Of a stretch of 64,000 nucleotides of DNA, positions 49,985-58,002 are shown piece after piece. The stretch is from NCBI RefSeq assembly GCF_019112525.1, contig NZ_CP077800.1:1736001-1800000 (forward strand). The letters run 5' to 3'. The position numbers were made by a program, and so were the translations under genes. Numbering within the stretch: position 1 is the first letter of the stretch; every line of letters begins with the position of its first letter. The stretch comes from Modestobacter sp. L9-4 (GTDB lineage: Bacteria; Actinomycetota; Actinomycetes; Mycobacteriales; Geodermatophilaceae). The notes beneath the pieces are model-generated. The model did not search any database. It was not told the DNA's origin and saw nothing but the letters and a program-made list of their open reading frames with translations.

Positions 49985-50872
49985 TCACTTCGGGGAGTGC
50001 CGGTTCGGCAGCCGCCCGAACGCCCGGCCGGCCTCGTACTTCACCTCGAGCTTCTCCTGCGCCGACGCCGTGGGGCCGCGCCGCGGCTCACCGTTGGACA
50101 GGTCGAACGCCGAGCCGTGCCACGGACAGACCAGGCAGGCCGCGCCGCGCACCTCCTCCACCGTGCCGTCGGACAGCGGCCCGCCGACGTGGGCGCAGGC
50201 GTCGATGAAGGCGTCGACGGTCAGCCCGCGGCGGACGACGGCCAGCGCGACCGGCGTCCCCTGGCCCTCACCGGTGCGCTGGGTGGGGCGCCCCTCGGGC
50301 AGGTCGTCGAGCGGGCCCAGGTCGATCCAGTCGGTGGTGAGCTGGCGCGCCTCGACGACGGCGTGGTTCGCCCCGGAGGACTGCGCGTAGGACATGTGCC
50401 CGCCGATCGCGGCCGAGCCACTGGCAAGCAGGAGGCCGCTGTAGGACAGCACCCGGCCCATCGTCCCGTTGCCCTTGCCGCGGGCCACCAGCGAGCCGAC
50501 GTACAGACCGAGGGCCCCGATGTTGGCGACGGCGTGCAGCCCACCGAGGCGGCGCACCGCGTCGTCCTGCTCCGACCAGTCGGCCGCACCGGCCAGCGCG
50601 GCGGGGATGCTGCCGGCCACCCCGGCGCCGATCATGGCGGTGGCCGCGGGCCGGGTCGCGGGCGTCAGGTCGAGCAGCCCGGCGGACAGCCACGTGCCCA
50701 CCGGCACCATGGCCAGGATCGGGTGCAGCGGGTGGCCCAGCCAGGTGCCGTGCAGCAGGTCCTTGAACGCCTGGGGCCGCAGCGTCTTGTTCACCGCTGC
50801 GCGTGCGGCCTCCAGCTGCTTGTCGAACGTCGGCACCTCGGAGAGGCGGTCCAGCACACCGAACAGGCTCAT
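49985..50872 (-). CDS. DUF2231 membrane protein fused to a Rieske [2Fe-2S] domain
   Basis: A 295-aa protein. The N-terminal half (about 40-175) carries four helices of the DUF2231 type (LLHGTWLGHPLHPILAMVPVG, then AGAADW and GGLHAVANIGALGLY). The C-terminal third is a Rieske domain with both cluster motifs intact, CAHVGGPL and CPWHGSAF (C-x-H and C-x2-H). It probably passes electrons between the membrane and an unknown partner. The ATG is at 50870-50872. A 160-aa gene starts its operon 41 nt upstream. Confidence 0.9.
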   Translation of the reverse strand: MSLFGVLDRLSEVPTFDKQLEAARAAVNKTLRPQAFKDLLHGTWLGHPLHPILAMVPVGTWLSAGLLDLTPATRPAATAMIGAGVAGSIPAALAGAADWSEQDDAVRRLGGLHAVANIGALGLYVGSLVARGKGNGTMGRVLSYSGLLLASGSAAIGGHMSYAQSSGANHAVVEARQLTTDWIDLGPLDDLPEGRPTQRTGEGQGTPVALAVVRRGLTVDAFIDACAHVGGPLSDGTVEEVRGAACLVCPWHGSAFDLSNGEPRRGPTASAQEKLEVKYEAGRAFGRLPNRHSPK

Positions 50873-50913
50873 GCGCGGCCCTTACCCGTTGAGCGGCAGC
50901 GGAACCGGCCCGC

Positions 50914-51396
50914 TCACGAGGCCGCGGTCCAGTCGGCCCCCTCGGCGAGCAGCGCGATGGCGGCGGCGCCGACCGCGTCGACGTCGGCGGCCACCCGGCC
51001 CACCAGCGCCAGCGGGTCCATCGCCGTGGGACACGTGCACAGCAGCCCGGTGAGCCGGTCGGCCGCGGCGGCGAGGCGCTGCCGGCCGGGCAGTGCGACC
51101 TCCTCCGGGTCGCCCTGCGCGCCGGGCCAGGCGGTCCCGGCCTCCGCACACAAGCCGGGGAGCCGGCGCAGCACGGCCGCCGCGGTCGCCGCGGTGCGCC
51201 AGGCCGCCCCCTCGGCCAGCGTGGGCGCACACCCGAGGGTGGCCTCGGCCCAGCGGAGCAGCCCCAGCACCTCCGACCAGAGGACGTCGGACACCACGTC
51301 GCCGGCGGCGCCGCCGGCCGGGGAGCGGTGCGCGCGTACCAGCACGCCGCCCATGGCGGGGTCGAAGAGCCAGGGACGCCGGGGGCTGCTGGTCAT
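50914..51396 (-). CDS. hypothetical protein (160 aa)
   Basis: A soluble Ala/Leu-rich, mainly helical protein (SSPRRPWLFDPAMGGVLVRAHRS at the start, then WSEVLGLLRWAEATL). It has three Cys and no known motif. The ATG at 51394-51396 is preferred to an upstream option because the conserved-looking part begins here. It may form an operon with the Rieske gene. The function is unknown. Confidence 0.55.
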   Translation of the reverse strand: MTSSPRRPWLFDPAMGGVLVRAHRSPAGGAAGDVVSDVLWSEVLGLLRWAEATLGCAPTLAEGAAWRTAATAAAVLRRLPGLCAEAGTAWPGAQGDPEEVALPGRQRLAAAADRLTGLLCTCPTAMDPLALVGRVAADVDAVGAAAIALLAEGADWTAAS

Positions 51397-51595
51397 GCGG
51401 ACACCGTGACCGACGACCCCGACAGTTCCGTGGCAGCACGCTGTGACCTGATCGTGACCACTCTCCGTGAGCGACGTCACCGTGTGTGCGCAACGGACAC
51501 CGGGAATTCACAACCGTCCCAGTAGATTGGGGACAGAGCGGGGCTGCGCCACCCACGGCCGCGACCCTGCCCGCCCGTCCATCGAGGAGAACCCC

Positions 51596-52123
51596 GTGAC
51601 CTGCCCGTCCCTGCTCCGCCGCCCCGGCCTGCGTGCCGCGGCCGACGAGGGACGGACCGACGTCGTCACCGGGCTCCAGCACGGACACCACCTGGTCGGC
51701 GCGCTGCGGACCCGGGTGCGGGCCGACGACGCCCGGGCGCAGTTCGTCCGCTACGTCGTGGTCGGCGTCGTCTCCAGCGCGCTGTACGCGGTCACCTTCA
51801 TCGCCCTCGCCGGGTTCGGCGACCAGACCGCGAACCTGGTGGGTGCCGTCGCCTCCACCCTGCTGGCCAACGAGATGCACCGGCGGCTCACCTTCCACGC
51901 CGGCCAGCAGGTCTCCTGGCTCACCGCCCAGTGGGAGGGCGGCGGCCTGGCCGCCATCGGCCTGGTCGCGACCTCCCTGACGCTGGCCGGGGTGCACGCA
52001 CTGATCGGCGACGTCGGCACGGTGGGCCAGCTCGCGCTCATCGCCGCGGTGACCGGTGCGATCGGCCTCGTGCGGTTCGTGGCGCTGCGCAGCTGGGTCT
52101 TCACCAGCGCCTCGCACTCCTGA
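51596..52123 (+). CDS. GtrA-like membrane protein
   Basis: A 175-aa protein with a 45-residue cytoplasmic N-terminus and four helices in GtrA order. The first helix region QFVRYVVVGVVSSALYAVTF and the second with NLVGAVASTLLANEMHRRLTFH are diagnostic. The GTG at 51596 follows GAGGAG, which decides against longer starts. GtrA proteins are thought to help flip or present polyprenyl-linked sugars. No glycosyltransferase partner is adjacent, so it may serve another locus. Confidence 0.85.
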   Translation: MTCPSLLRRPGLRAAADEGRTDVVTGLQHGHHLVGALRTRVRADDARAQFVRYVVVGVVSSALYAVTFIALAGFGDQTANLVGAVASTLLANEMHRRLTFHAGQQVSWLTAQWEGGGLAAIGLVATSLTLAGVHALIGDVGTVGQLALIAAVTGAIGLVRFVALRSWVFTSASHS

Positions 52124-52189
52124 CCGCCCCGCCGTCCTGACCCCGGCGGCCTCCCCCGCGGCACGGCCGTGCGGCCCTACGCTGCCGGC

Positions 52190-52519
52190 ATGTCGATCCC
52201 GCGCGGCCGCGCTCCCCGGACCCTCGTCGGCGCCGCAGCCGGCCTGCTGCTCCTGCTGCCGCTGAGCGCCTGCAGCTCGGAGAACGTCTCCTGCTCCGGC
52301 AAGCAGTGCACCGCGACGCTGAGCGGGGCGGGCGCCGAGGCGAGCTTCTTCGGCAACGACCTGGCGTTCGTGGGCACGCAGGACGGCCGGGCCTCGATCT
52401 CCGTCGGCGACACCACTTACTCCTGCACGCAGGGCGAGAGCCTGTCCGCCGGCCCGCTGTCGCTGACCTGCACCACGGTCACCGACGACTCGCTGGAGAT
52501 CACCGCCGCCCTCGGCTGA
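52190..52519 (+). CDS. small lipoprotein (109 aa)
   Basis: The signal ends in lipobox LSAC (LLLLLPLSACSS). The mature part (about 75 residues) is beta-rich with six Cys, including the acylated one (SCSGKQC, TTYSC, SLTC), likely disulfide-bonded. The ATG at 52190 is chosen because TACGCT stands 6 nt before it; an in-frame ATG-less extension upstream lacks a promoter. The function is unknown. The tRNA cluster follows. Confidence 0.7.
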   Translation: MSIPRGRAPRTLVGAAAGLLLLLPLSACSSENVSCSGKQCTATLSGAGAEASFFGNDLAFVGTQDGRASISVGDTTYSCTQGESLSAGPLSLTCTTVTDDSLEITAALG

Positions 52520-52614
52520 GCCCCCGCGACACCCCGCTGGGGGGATGTGGAGGACCGGGTGCAGGGACGCCCCGGGCACTCATGTATGGTTCTCCCTGCC
52601 TCCAGCGAGCACGA

Positions 52615-52687
52615 GCCCTCATCGTCTAGTGGTCCAGGACGCCGCCCTTTCAAGGCGGTAGCACGGGTTCGAACCCCGTTGGGGGCA
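52615..52687 (+). tRNA. tRNA-Glu (anticodon TTC)
   Basis: A 73-nt cloverleaf. The acceptor pairs GCCCTCA with TGGGGGC, the anticodon arm is CCGCC-CTTTCAA-GGCGG with anticodon TTC, the T-arm is CGGGTTCGAACCCCG, and the discriminator is A. TATGGT about 30 nt upstream may be its -10 box. Confidence 0.95.
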
Positions 52688-52710
52688 CGCAGTACACAGC
52701 TCCACAGTCT

Positions 52711-52784
52711 GGCCCTGTAGCGCAGTTGGTTAGCGCGCCGCCCTGTCACGGCGGAGGTCGCGGGTTCGAGTCCCGTCAGGGTCG
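52711..52784 (+). tRNA. tRNA-Asp (anticodon GTC)
   Basis: A 74-nt cloverleaf. The acceptor pairs GGCCCTG with CAGGGTC, the anticodon arm is CCGCC-CTGTCAC-GGCGG (GTC, Asp), the T-loop is TTCGAGT, and the discriminator is G, an identity element of tRNA-Asp. It lies 23 nt after tRNA-Glu, probably on the same transcript. Confidence 0.95.
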
Positions 52785-52820
52785 CCATCCGGTGTCCGGC
52801 TCACGCCGGTGCGCCGGGAG

Positions 52821-52894
52821 GGGCAGGTAGCTCAGTCGGTACGAGCGCTCGCCTGAAAAGTGAGAGGTCGGCGGTTCGACCCCGCCCCTGCCCA
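52821..52894 (+). tRNA. tRNA-Phe (anticodon GAA)
   Basis: A 74-nt cloverleaf. The acceptor pairs GGGCAGG with CCTGCCC, the anticodon arm is CTCGC-CTGAAAA-GTGAG (GAA, Phe), the T-stem is GGCGG/CCGCC, and the discriminator is A. It is the last of the Glu-Asp-Phe cluster and is followed at once by a terminator. Confidence 0.95.
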
Positions 52895-52910
52895 CCCGAA
52901 CAGCACGACG

Positions 52911-52943
52911 ACGGGGCGCCACGCGATCAGCGTGGCGCCCCGT
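52911..52943 (+). terminator. terminator of the tRNA-Glu/Asp/Phe cluster
   Basis: ACGGGGCGCCACGC (52911-52924) and GCGTGGCGCCCCGT (52930-52943) form a perfect 14-bp stem with a 5-nt loop, followed by TCTCGTT. Confidence 0.85.
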
Positions 52944-52990
52944 TCTCGTTGCCGGCCCTCCGGGCCAGGGGGCCCATCGGCCCGGGACGC

Positions 52991-53027
52991 CCACGGGGCG
53001 CCGCGCGGTCGGCGCGACGCCCCGTGG
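52991..53027 (-). terminator. terminator of the xylanase gene
   Basis: CCACGGGGCG (52991-53000) and CGCCCCGTGG (53018-53027) pair perfectly. After one mismatch, CGCGC/GCGCG continue the stem to a 5-nt loop. It lies 18 nt beyond the xylanase stop. Confidence 0.8.
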
Positions 53028-53044
53028 ACTCCTGCTGCGAGCGG

Positions 53045-54244
53045 TCAGCGACCGCCGGAGCCCTCACCGGTGCGGTGCCGCGCCATGCCCGCGGCGAGCG
53101 CCAGGTCCTGCTGGACCACGGTGTACTCGCGCTTGGCCTGGTAGCTGTCGTTGAACAGCAGGGCAGCACCCTCACCCGGGAAGACGCCCGGGATCCAGGA
53201 GTTGCTGTCGGCCACGCCCCACACGGTGTAGGAGACGCAGCGCTGCACGAACAGGCAGGCCTTCAGCGACTGGTCCCAGTAGGCCTGCTGCGTCGAGGCG
53301 TGCAGGTTCGACAGCGGCTCGCTGGTGAACGTGCCGGCCGTCGCGCCGGGCTTGACCGCGGTGCGGACGTCGACCTCGGTCTCGGCGACGTTGAGGCCCA
53401 GGTCGGCGAACCGCTGCATGGTCTGCTGCAGGTCCGGGAAGCCGTACTGGGTGCTCAGGTGCGTCTGGAAGCCCACGCCGTCGATCGGTACGCCCTGCGC
53501 CTTGAGCTTCTTCACCAGGTCGTAGACGGCCTGGCTCTTGGGCCCGGTGTACTCGATGTTGTAGTCGTTGTAGAACAGCTGCGCCGAGGGGTCGGCCTGG
53601 TCGGCCCAGCGGAAGGCGTCGGCGATGTAGTCGGTGCTGTTGCCCCACGCCTTGTAGAAGATCGACTGGCGCGGGGTGCCGTCGTCGTTGAAGGCCTCGT
53701 TGACCACGTCCCAGGCCCAGATGCGGCCCTTGTAGCGGCCGGCCTCGTCCTGGATGTGCTTCTTGACGATGTCCTTGACCTGCTGGTCCGTGAACGTGGT
53801 CGTCATCCCGCCGTTGGACGCCAGCCACGAGGGCAGCTGGCTGTGCCACACCAGCGTGTGGCCGCGGACCAGCTGGCCGTTCTGCTGGGCGCTCTTCACC
53901 AGCTCGTCGGCGCCGGAGAAGTCGTAGCTGCCCCGGGTGGGCTCCACGACCTCCCACTTCATGACGTTCTCCGGGGTGACCGTGTTGAACTCGCGGTTCA
54001 CGATCTCGGTGTAGGCGGGGTCGGCACCGAGCAGGTCGGTGTTGACCGCCGTGCCGATGCGCAGGCCGGTGAAGGAGCCGAGGGCGCGCAGCGAGCCCTC
54101 GACGATGACGCCCGGCGGGCGGGCCGCCGCCGCGGCCTGGGTCCCGGCGGAGGTGGCCGAGGGGGTGGCGAGGGCGGTGGTCTGGGCGGCCAGGACCGCG
54201 GCCAGGCCGACCGTCCCGATGACCAGCGAACGACGAACGCTCAC
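53045..54244 (-). CDS. secreted endo-1,4-beta-xylanase (GH10)
   Basis: A 399-aa enzyme with a signal peptide (VRRSLVIGTVGLAAVLAAQTT...ATPSA). The GH10 TIM barrel starts about residue 45, with the substrate-binding VRGHTLVWHSQLPSW, the acid/base Glu183 in WDVVNEAF and the nucleophile Glu290 in ETEVDV. No carbohydrate-binding module follows. Longer starts (ATG 54262, ATG 54250) exist, but AAAGGAG ends 7 nt before the GTG at 54242-54244, so that is the likely start. It cuts xylan outside the cell, which fits a plant-litter or soil lifestyle. Palindromes upstream suggest sugar-dependent repression. Confidence 0.92.
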   Translation of the reverse strand: MSVRRSLVIGTVGLAAVLAAQTTALATPSATSAGTQAAAAARPPGVIVEGSLRALGSFTGLRIGTAVNTDLLGADPAYTEIVNREFNTVTPENVMKWEVVEPTRGSYDFSGADELVKSAQQNGQLVRGHTLVWHSQLPSWLASNGGMTTTFTDQQVKDIVKKHIQDEAGRYKGRIWAWDVVNEAFNDDGTPRQSIFYKAWGNSTDYIADAFRWADQADPSAQLFYNDYNIEYTGPKSQAVYDLVKKLKAQGVPIDGVGFQTHLSTQYGFPDLQQTMQRFADLGLNVAETEVDVRTAVKPGATAGTFTSEPLSNLHASTQQAYWDQSLKACLFVQRCVSYTVWGVADSNSWIPGVFPGEGAALLFNDSYQAKREYTVVQQDLALAAGMARHRTGEGSGGR

Positions 54245-54290
54245 GTGCATGCTCCTTTGCATGAGGGGTGCGACACCCCCGTCCGGCTGA

Positions 54291-54319
54291 GCACGACGTC
54301 GTGCACCGGTAACTACCGG
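54291..54319. promoter_or_regulatory. two palindromes upstream of the xylanase gene
   Basis: GCACGACGTCGTGC (54291-54304) is a perfect 14-bp palindrome, and CCGGTA-AC-TACCGG (54306-54319) is a 6-2-6 inverted repeat next to it. Both lie 47-75 nt before the xylanase GTG, where LacI- or similar-type repressors bind. They belong to a 315-bp divergent intergenic region (54245-54559) that holds no further gene. Confidence 0.5.
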
Positions 54320-54559
54320 AACCGGCCGAGGACGAAGGGAACCTAAGTCGGGCCTGTGAGCACGTCAACAGCAGATGAGACCGCCGACACACCCCGCGAT
54401 GCTGCGGCGCAGGTCACAGGCGAGCGGGTCCTGGGGACCGATAGTTTCGGAGCGCGCGACACGCCGGGGACCGGTCCGGGGCCCCCGGGAGCCCGACGAC
54501 CCAGGCAGTTCCTGTGCAGCACCCAGGAACCTCGCAGGAACCCGGGCCAAGGTCGGGGC

Positions 54560-55303
54560 ATGACCACGACCACCTCGTCCGCCTCCAGCTCCCGGACCCA
54601 GTTGACCCGGCCCGACGGCAGCGCCCTGCGGGTGCTGGTCGTCGACGACGAGCCCTCCATCTGCGAGCTGCTGTCGATGGCGCTGCGGTACGAGGGCTGG
54701 GACGTGCGGACGGCGCCCGACGGCACCGAGGCGGTGCGCACCGCGCGCGACTTCCGCCCCGACGCCGTCGTCCTGGACGTCATGCTCCCCGACATGGACG
54801 GCCTGGAGGTGCTGCGCCGGCTGCGCGCGGACTCCCCGCTCGTGCCGGTGGTCTTCCTGACCGCCAAGGACGCCCTCGAGGACCGGATCGCCGGGCTCAC
54901 CGCCGGCGGCGACGACTACGTGACCAAGCCGTTCAGCCTCGAGGAGGTCGCCGCCCGGCTGCGCGGGCTGCTGCGGCGCACCAGCCGGGCCGTGACCGAC
55001 GACGGCCTGCTCGTCGTGGGCGACCTGACGCTGGACGAGGAGAGCCACGAGGTCACCCGCTCCGGCGACGACATCCGGCTGACCGCCACCGAGTTCGAGC
55101 TGCTGCGCTACCTGATGCGCAACCCCAAGCGGGTGCTGTCGAAGGCGCAGATCCTCGACCGCGTGTGGCAGTACGACTTCGGCGGCCAGGGCAACATCGT
55201 CGAGCTCTACATCTCCTACCTGCGCCGCAAGATCGACGCCGGCCGCACGCCGATGATCCACACCCTCCGCGGCGCCGGGTACGTGATCAAGCCCGCCGCA
55301 TGA
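54560..55303 (+). CDS. OmpR/PhoB-family response regulator (second system)
   Basis: A 247-aa protein. A 30-residue Thr/Ser-rich leader precedes the receiver domain (VLVVDDEPSICELL, phosphoacceptor Asp73 in VVLDVMLPDMDG, KPF at 121-123). A winged-helix domain follows (LTATEFELLRYLM ... VELYISYLRRKID, GAGYVIKP). The ATG at 54560 follows AAGGTCGGGG; longer upstream frames lack such a site. It pairs with the kinase starting 16 nt later. The sequence is close to TcrA/MprA-like actinobacterial regulators, but the exact orthologue cannot be named by eye. Confidence 0.92.
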   Translation: MTTTTSSASSSRTQLTRPDGSALRVLVVDDEPSICELLSMALRYEGWDVRTAPDGTEAVRTARDFRPDAVVLDVMLPDMDGLEVLRRLRADSPLVPVVFLTAKDALEDRIAGLTAGGDDYVTKPFSLEEVAARLRGLLRRTSRAVTDDGLLVVGDLTLDEESHEVTRSGDDIRLTATEFELLRYLMRNPKRVLSKAQILDRVWQYDFGGQGNIVELYISYLRRKIDAGRTPMIHTLRGAGYVIKPAA

Positions 55304-55319
55304 CGTCTGCACACCCGCG

Positions 55320-56801
55320 GTGAGGCGCGGTCCCACCCGGTCGCGCCGCTCGCTGCGCACCCGGCTCCTGGTCGCCCTCGTCGTCCCGCTGGTGGCGGTG
55401 CTCGCCGTGGTCGGCGTCGTCTCGGTGACCGCGCTGCGGCACCAGCTGGTCGGCCAGGTCGACGCCCGGCTGGACGCCGCCACCGACCGCTCGCGGGACT
55501 ACACAGCCGGCCCCGGGCCGGGCCACGGCCGCCCGGGCGACGGCGGCCCGGGCCCGGCGTTCCTCGGCGCCCGCGGGCAGGGCGAGGGCACGCTCGGCGC
55601 CACGATCACCGACGGGGCCGTCACCTCGGCCGGGGTGCTCGGTGCCCGCGGCCAGGAGATCGAGCTCAGCGCCGCCCAGCAGACGGTCCTGGTCGGGCTG
55701 CCCCCGGGCGGGGGCCCGGCCACGCTCGACCTGGGCGGGGACCTCGGCAGCTACCGGGTGGTCGCCGACCCCGCACCGGGCGGCGACGTGCTGGTGACCG
55801 GGCTGCCGCTGGCCGGCACCGCCGACGCCGTGCGCAACCTGGTGCTGGTCGAGCTGCTCGCCGGCCTGTTGGCGCTGCTGGCGGCCGCCGGGGTCGCGGT
55901 GCTGGTCGTGCGCCGCACCCTGCGACCGCTGGACCGGGTCGCGGCCACCGCCACCCGGGTGTCAGAGCTGCCGCTGGCCAGCGGTGAGGTCGAGCTGGCC
56001 GAGCGGGTGCGCCCCGAGGACACCGACCCGCACACCGAGGTGGGCCAGGTCGGTGCCGCGCTGAACCGGATGCTGGACCACGTGGAGGGCTCGCTGGCCG
56101 CCCGCCAGGAGTCCGAGACCCGGGTGCGGCAGTTCGTCGCCGACGCCAGCCACGAGCTGCGCACCCCGCTGGCCTCGATCCGCGGCTACGCCGAGCTGGT
56201 GCGCCGGACCGGCGGCGAGGTCCCGGCCGACGTCGGCCGCGCGATGGGCCGGGTGGAGTCCGAGGCGCTGCGGATGACCGAGCTGGTCGAGGAGCTGCTG
56301 CTGCTCGCCCGCCTGGACGCCGGCCGCGAGCTGACCCGCGAGGAGGTCGACCTGACCGCGCTGGTGGTCGACGCGGTCGGCGACGCGCACGTGGCCGGTC
56401 CCGGGCACCGCTGGCAGGTCGACCTGCCCGACGCCCCGGTGGTCGCACCGGGTGACCCGGCGCGGCTGCACCAGGTGCTGACCAACCTGCTGGCCAACGT
56501 GCGCAGCCACACCCCCGACGGGACAACGGCCACCGTGCGGCTGCGGCTGGAGGCGGGCTGGGCGGTGCTGCAGGTCCTCGACGACGGACCGGGGGTGCCA
56601 CCGGCCCTGCGGTCGCACGTGTTCGAGCGCTTCGCCCGCGGCGACGCCTCCCGGTCACGCGCGGCGGGCAGCACCGGGCTCGGCCTGGCGATCGTCGACG
56701 CGGTGGTCACCGCGCACGGCGGCCGGGTCGAGCTGGACAGCGAGCCGGGCCGCACGGCCTTCACCGTGCGGCTCCCCGGCGCCACCGCGCTGCCCGGCTG
56801 A
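55320..56801 (+). CDS. sensor histidine kinase (second system)
   Basis: A 493-aa kinase. Helix 1 lies about 15-37, a roughly 140-residue sensor region rich in Gly and Pro follows (PGPGHGRPGDGGPGPAF is a low-complexity insert), and helix 2 is about 178-200. HAMP, HisKA with His278 (ADASHELRTPL) and HATPase with N box (NLLANVRSHTPDG), G1 (DDGPGVP) and G2 (STGLGLAIV) complete it. The GTG at 55320 is 16 nt after the regulator stop. The signal is unknown. Confidence 0.92.
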   Translation: MRRGPTRSRRSLRTRLLVALVVPLVAVLAVVGVVSVTALRHQLVGQVDARLDAATDRSRDYTAGPGPGHGRPGDGGPGPAFLGARGQGEGTLGATITDGAVTSAGVLGARGQEIELSAAQQTVLVGLPPGGGPATLDLGGDLGSYRVVADPAPGGDVLVTGLPLAGTADAVRNLVLVELLAGLLALLAAAGVAVLVVRRTLRPLDRVAATATRVSELPLASGEVELAERVRPEDTDPHTEVGQVGAALNRMLDHVEGSLAARQESETRVRQFVADASHELRTPLASIRGYAELVRRTGGEVPADVGRAMGRVESEALRMTELVEELLLLARLDAGRELTREEVDLTALVVDAVGDAHVAGPGHRWQVDLPDAPVVAPGDPARLHQVLTNLLANVRSHTPDGTTATVRLRLEAGWAVLQVLDDGPGVPPALRSHVFERFARGDASRSRAAGSTGLGLAIVDAVVTAHGGRVELDSEPGRTAFTVRLPGATALPG

Positions 56802-56803
56802 CC

Positions 56804-57841
56804 TCAGGCCGGCACGTGGTCGGCGGCCACCTGCTCGTAGACCTGGGCGTGCACCCGGCGCACCGCGGCCCGCTGCTCGGCCCGCCGGGCGGTGTCGGCC
56901 CGCGCCGGGGCCGGGCGGGTCAGCGCCGCCACCACCGCCGACGTCAGCGAGGCGGCGTCCAGCCCGGCCTGGGGGTCGTTGCCGTAGACGACGACGTCGG
57001 ACCACTGCTGGCCCTGCCAGCCGCCGGAGGGGACGACCGCGCGGGTGCCGGCGTCCCGGCACAGCTCGACCCAGGCCGAGTGCGACCCGCCCCACCACGG
57101 CAGCACCGACACGTGCAGCTCCTGCAGGTGCCGCACCCACTCGCGCGGCCCCGGTTCCCAGCTGCGCGCCAGCTCGAGCGCCCCGCCGTCGGCCAGCTCC
57201 AGCAGCTCGGGCAGCCGGGTGGCCAGGTCGACGTCGGGGTGGACGTCGACGCGCAGCCGGCCGCCACCGGAGACCGCGCCGGACAGCGTCGCGCGGACCA
57301 GCTCCAGCGGGTCGTGCACCTGCGGGCCGAGCCGGCCCAGGTGCAGACCGACCAGCCGGGTCTCCCGGCCGATGCCGGGCGTCGGCGCGGCGAGCGAGGG
57401 GTGGGCGACGACGATGGCCGTCCGCCCGAACCGGTCGGCGATCTCGTCGGCCGCCCCCGGGGTCAGGGTGAGCACGACCTCGGCGGTGGCCAGCAGCGCC
57501 CGCAGGTGGTTGCGGTGCCGGGCCGGCATGAGGGTGCCCTCGGCGCTCTCGCGCGGGACGAGGTCGTGCACGGTGACCACCAGCGGGACGTCGCTGCGCC
57601 GCACCGCCGCCGTCCAGGCCTCCATCTCGGGCACCGTGAGGTGGTCGTACCCGCCGTGCAGGTGCAGGACGTCGACGTCGGCGGCGTGGGCGAGCAGGTG
57701 GTCGGGGTCCAGCCAGGGGCTCGGCACGTCGGCCGGGCCGACCCGGACGACGTCGGCGGGCAGCACGGCGTCCAGGTAGGGCGTCGAGAACGGGACGGTC
57801 GCGACCCGGACGGGCCTGCGCTCCTCGTGCACTGCGCTCAC
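56804..57841 (-). CDS. glycosyltransferase (GT-B, family 4-like)
   Basis: A 345-aa protein with a GT-B look: N-terminal Rossmann half with HLHGGYDHLTVPEMEAW, VPLVVTVHDLVPRES and a middle VVLTLTPGAADEIADRFGRTAIVVAHPS, then a C-terminal half with LHLGRLGPQ and HVSVLPWWGG. The family 4 E-x7-E motif is not clear, so acceptor and donor are open. The GTG at 57839-57841 is chosen because the open frame upstream has no homologous features. It converges on the kinase gene with 2 nt between stops. Confidence 0.75.
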   Translation of the reverse strand: MSAVHEERRPVRVATVPFSTPYLDAVLPADVVRVGPADVPSPWLDPDHLLAHAADVDVLHLHGGYDHLTVPEMEAWTAAVRRSDVPLVVTVHDLVPRESAEGTLMPARHRNHLRALLATAEVVLTLTPGAADEIADRFGRTAIVVAHPSLAAPTPGIGRETRLVGLHLGRLGPQVHDPLELVRATLSGAVSGGGRLRVDVHPDVDLATRLPELLELADGGALELARSWEPGPREWVRHLQELHVSVLPWWGGSHSAWVELCRDAGTRAVVPSGGWQGQQWSDVVVYGNDPQAGLDAASLTSAVVAALTRPAPARADTARRAEQRAAVRRVHAQVYEQVAADHVPA

Positions 57842-57968
57842 GCGGTGGTACGCCTCCTGCGGTCGAGCACTGCGACGGCAGAGGCGGTGCTCCTCGACGG
57901 GCAGGGCACTGAGTTGTGCCCCACCGACCGCCCCTACCCCGTGCATCCGGAACCGAACCGGGTGGGAA

Positions 57969-57998
57969 CCGACGACCACCCGTCCGGGTGGCCGTCGG
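57969..57998 (-). terminator. terminator after the export-type membrane protein gene
   Basis: CCGACGACCACCC (57969-57981) and GGGTGGCCGTCGG (57986-57998) form a 13-bp stem with one mismatch and a 4-nt loop, 4 nt past the stop at 58003. Confidence 0.7.
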
Positions 57999-58002
57999 GT
58001 GG

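Noticed and set aside
52615-52894. tRNA cluster as an integration site
   Set aside because: No duplicated tRNA 3' ends, integrase or mobile genes were found nearby. The cluster ends at its own terminator and is followed by a normal xylanase gene.
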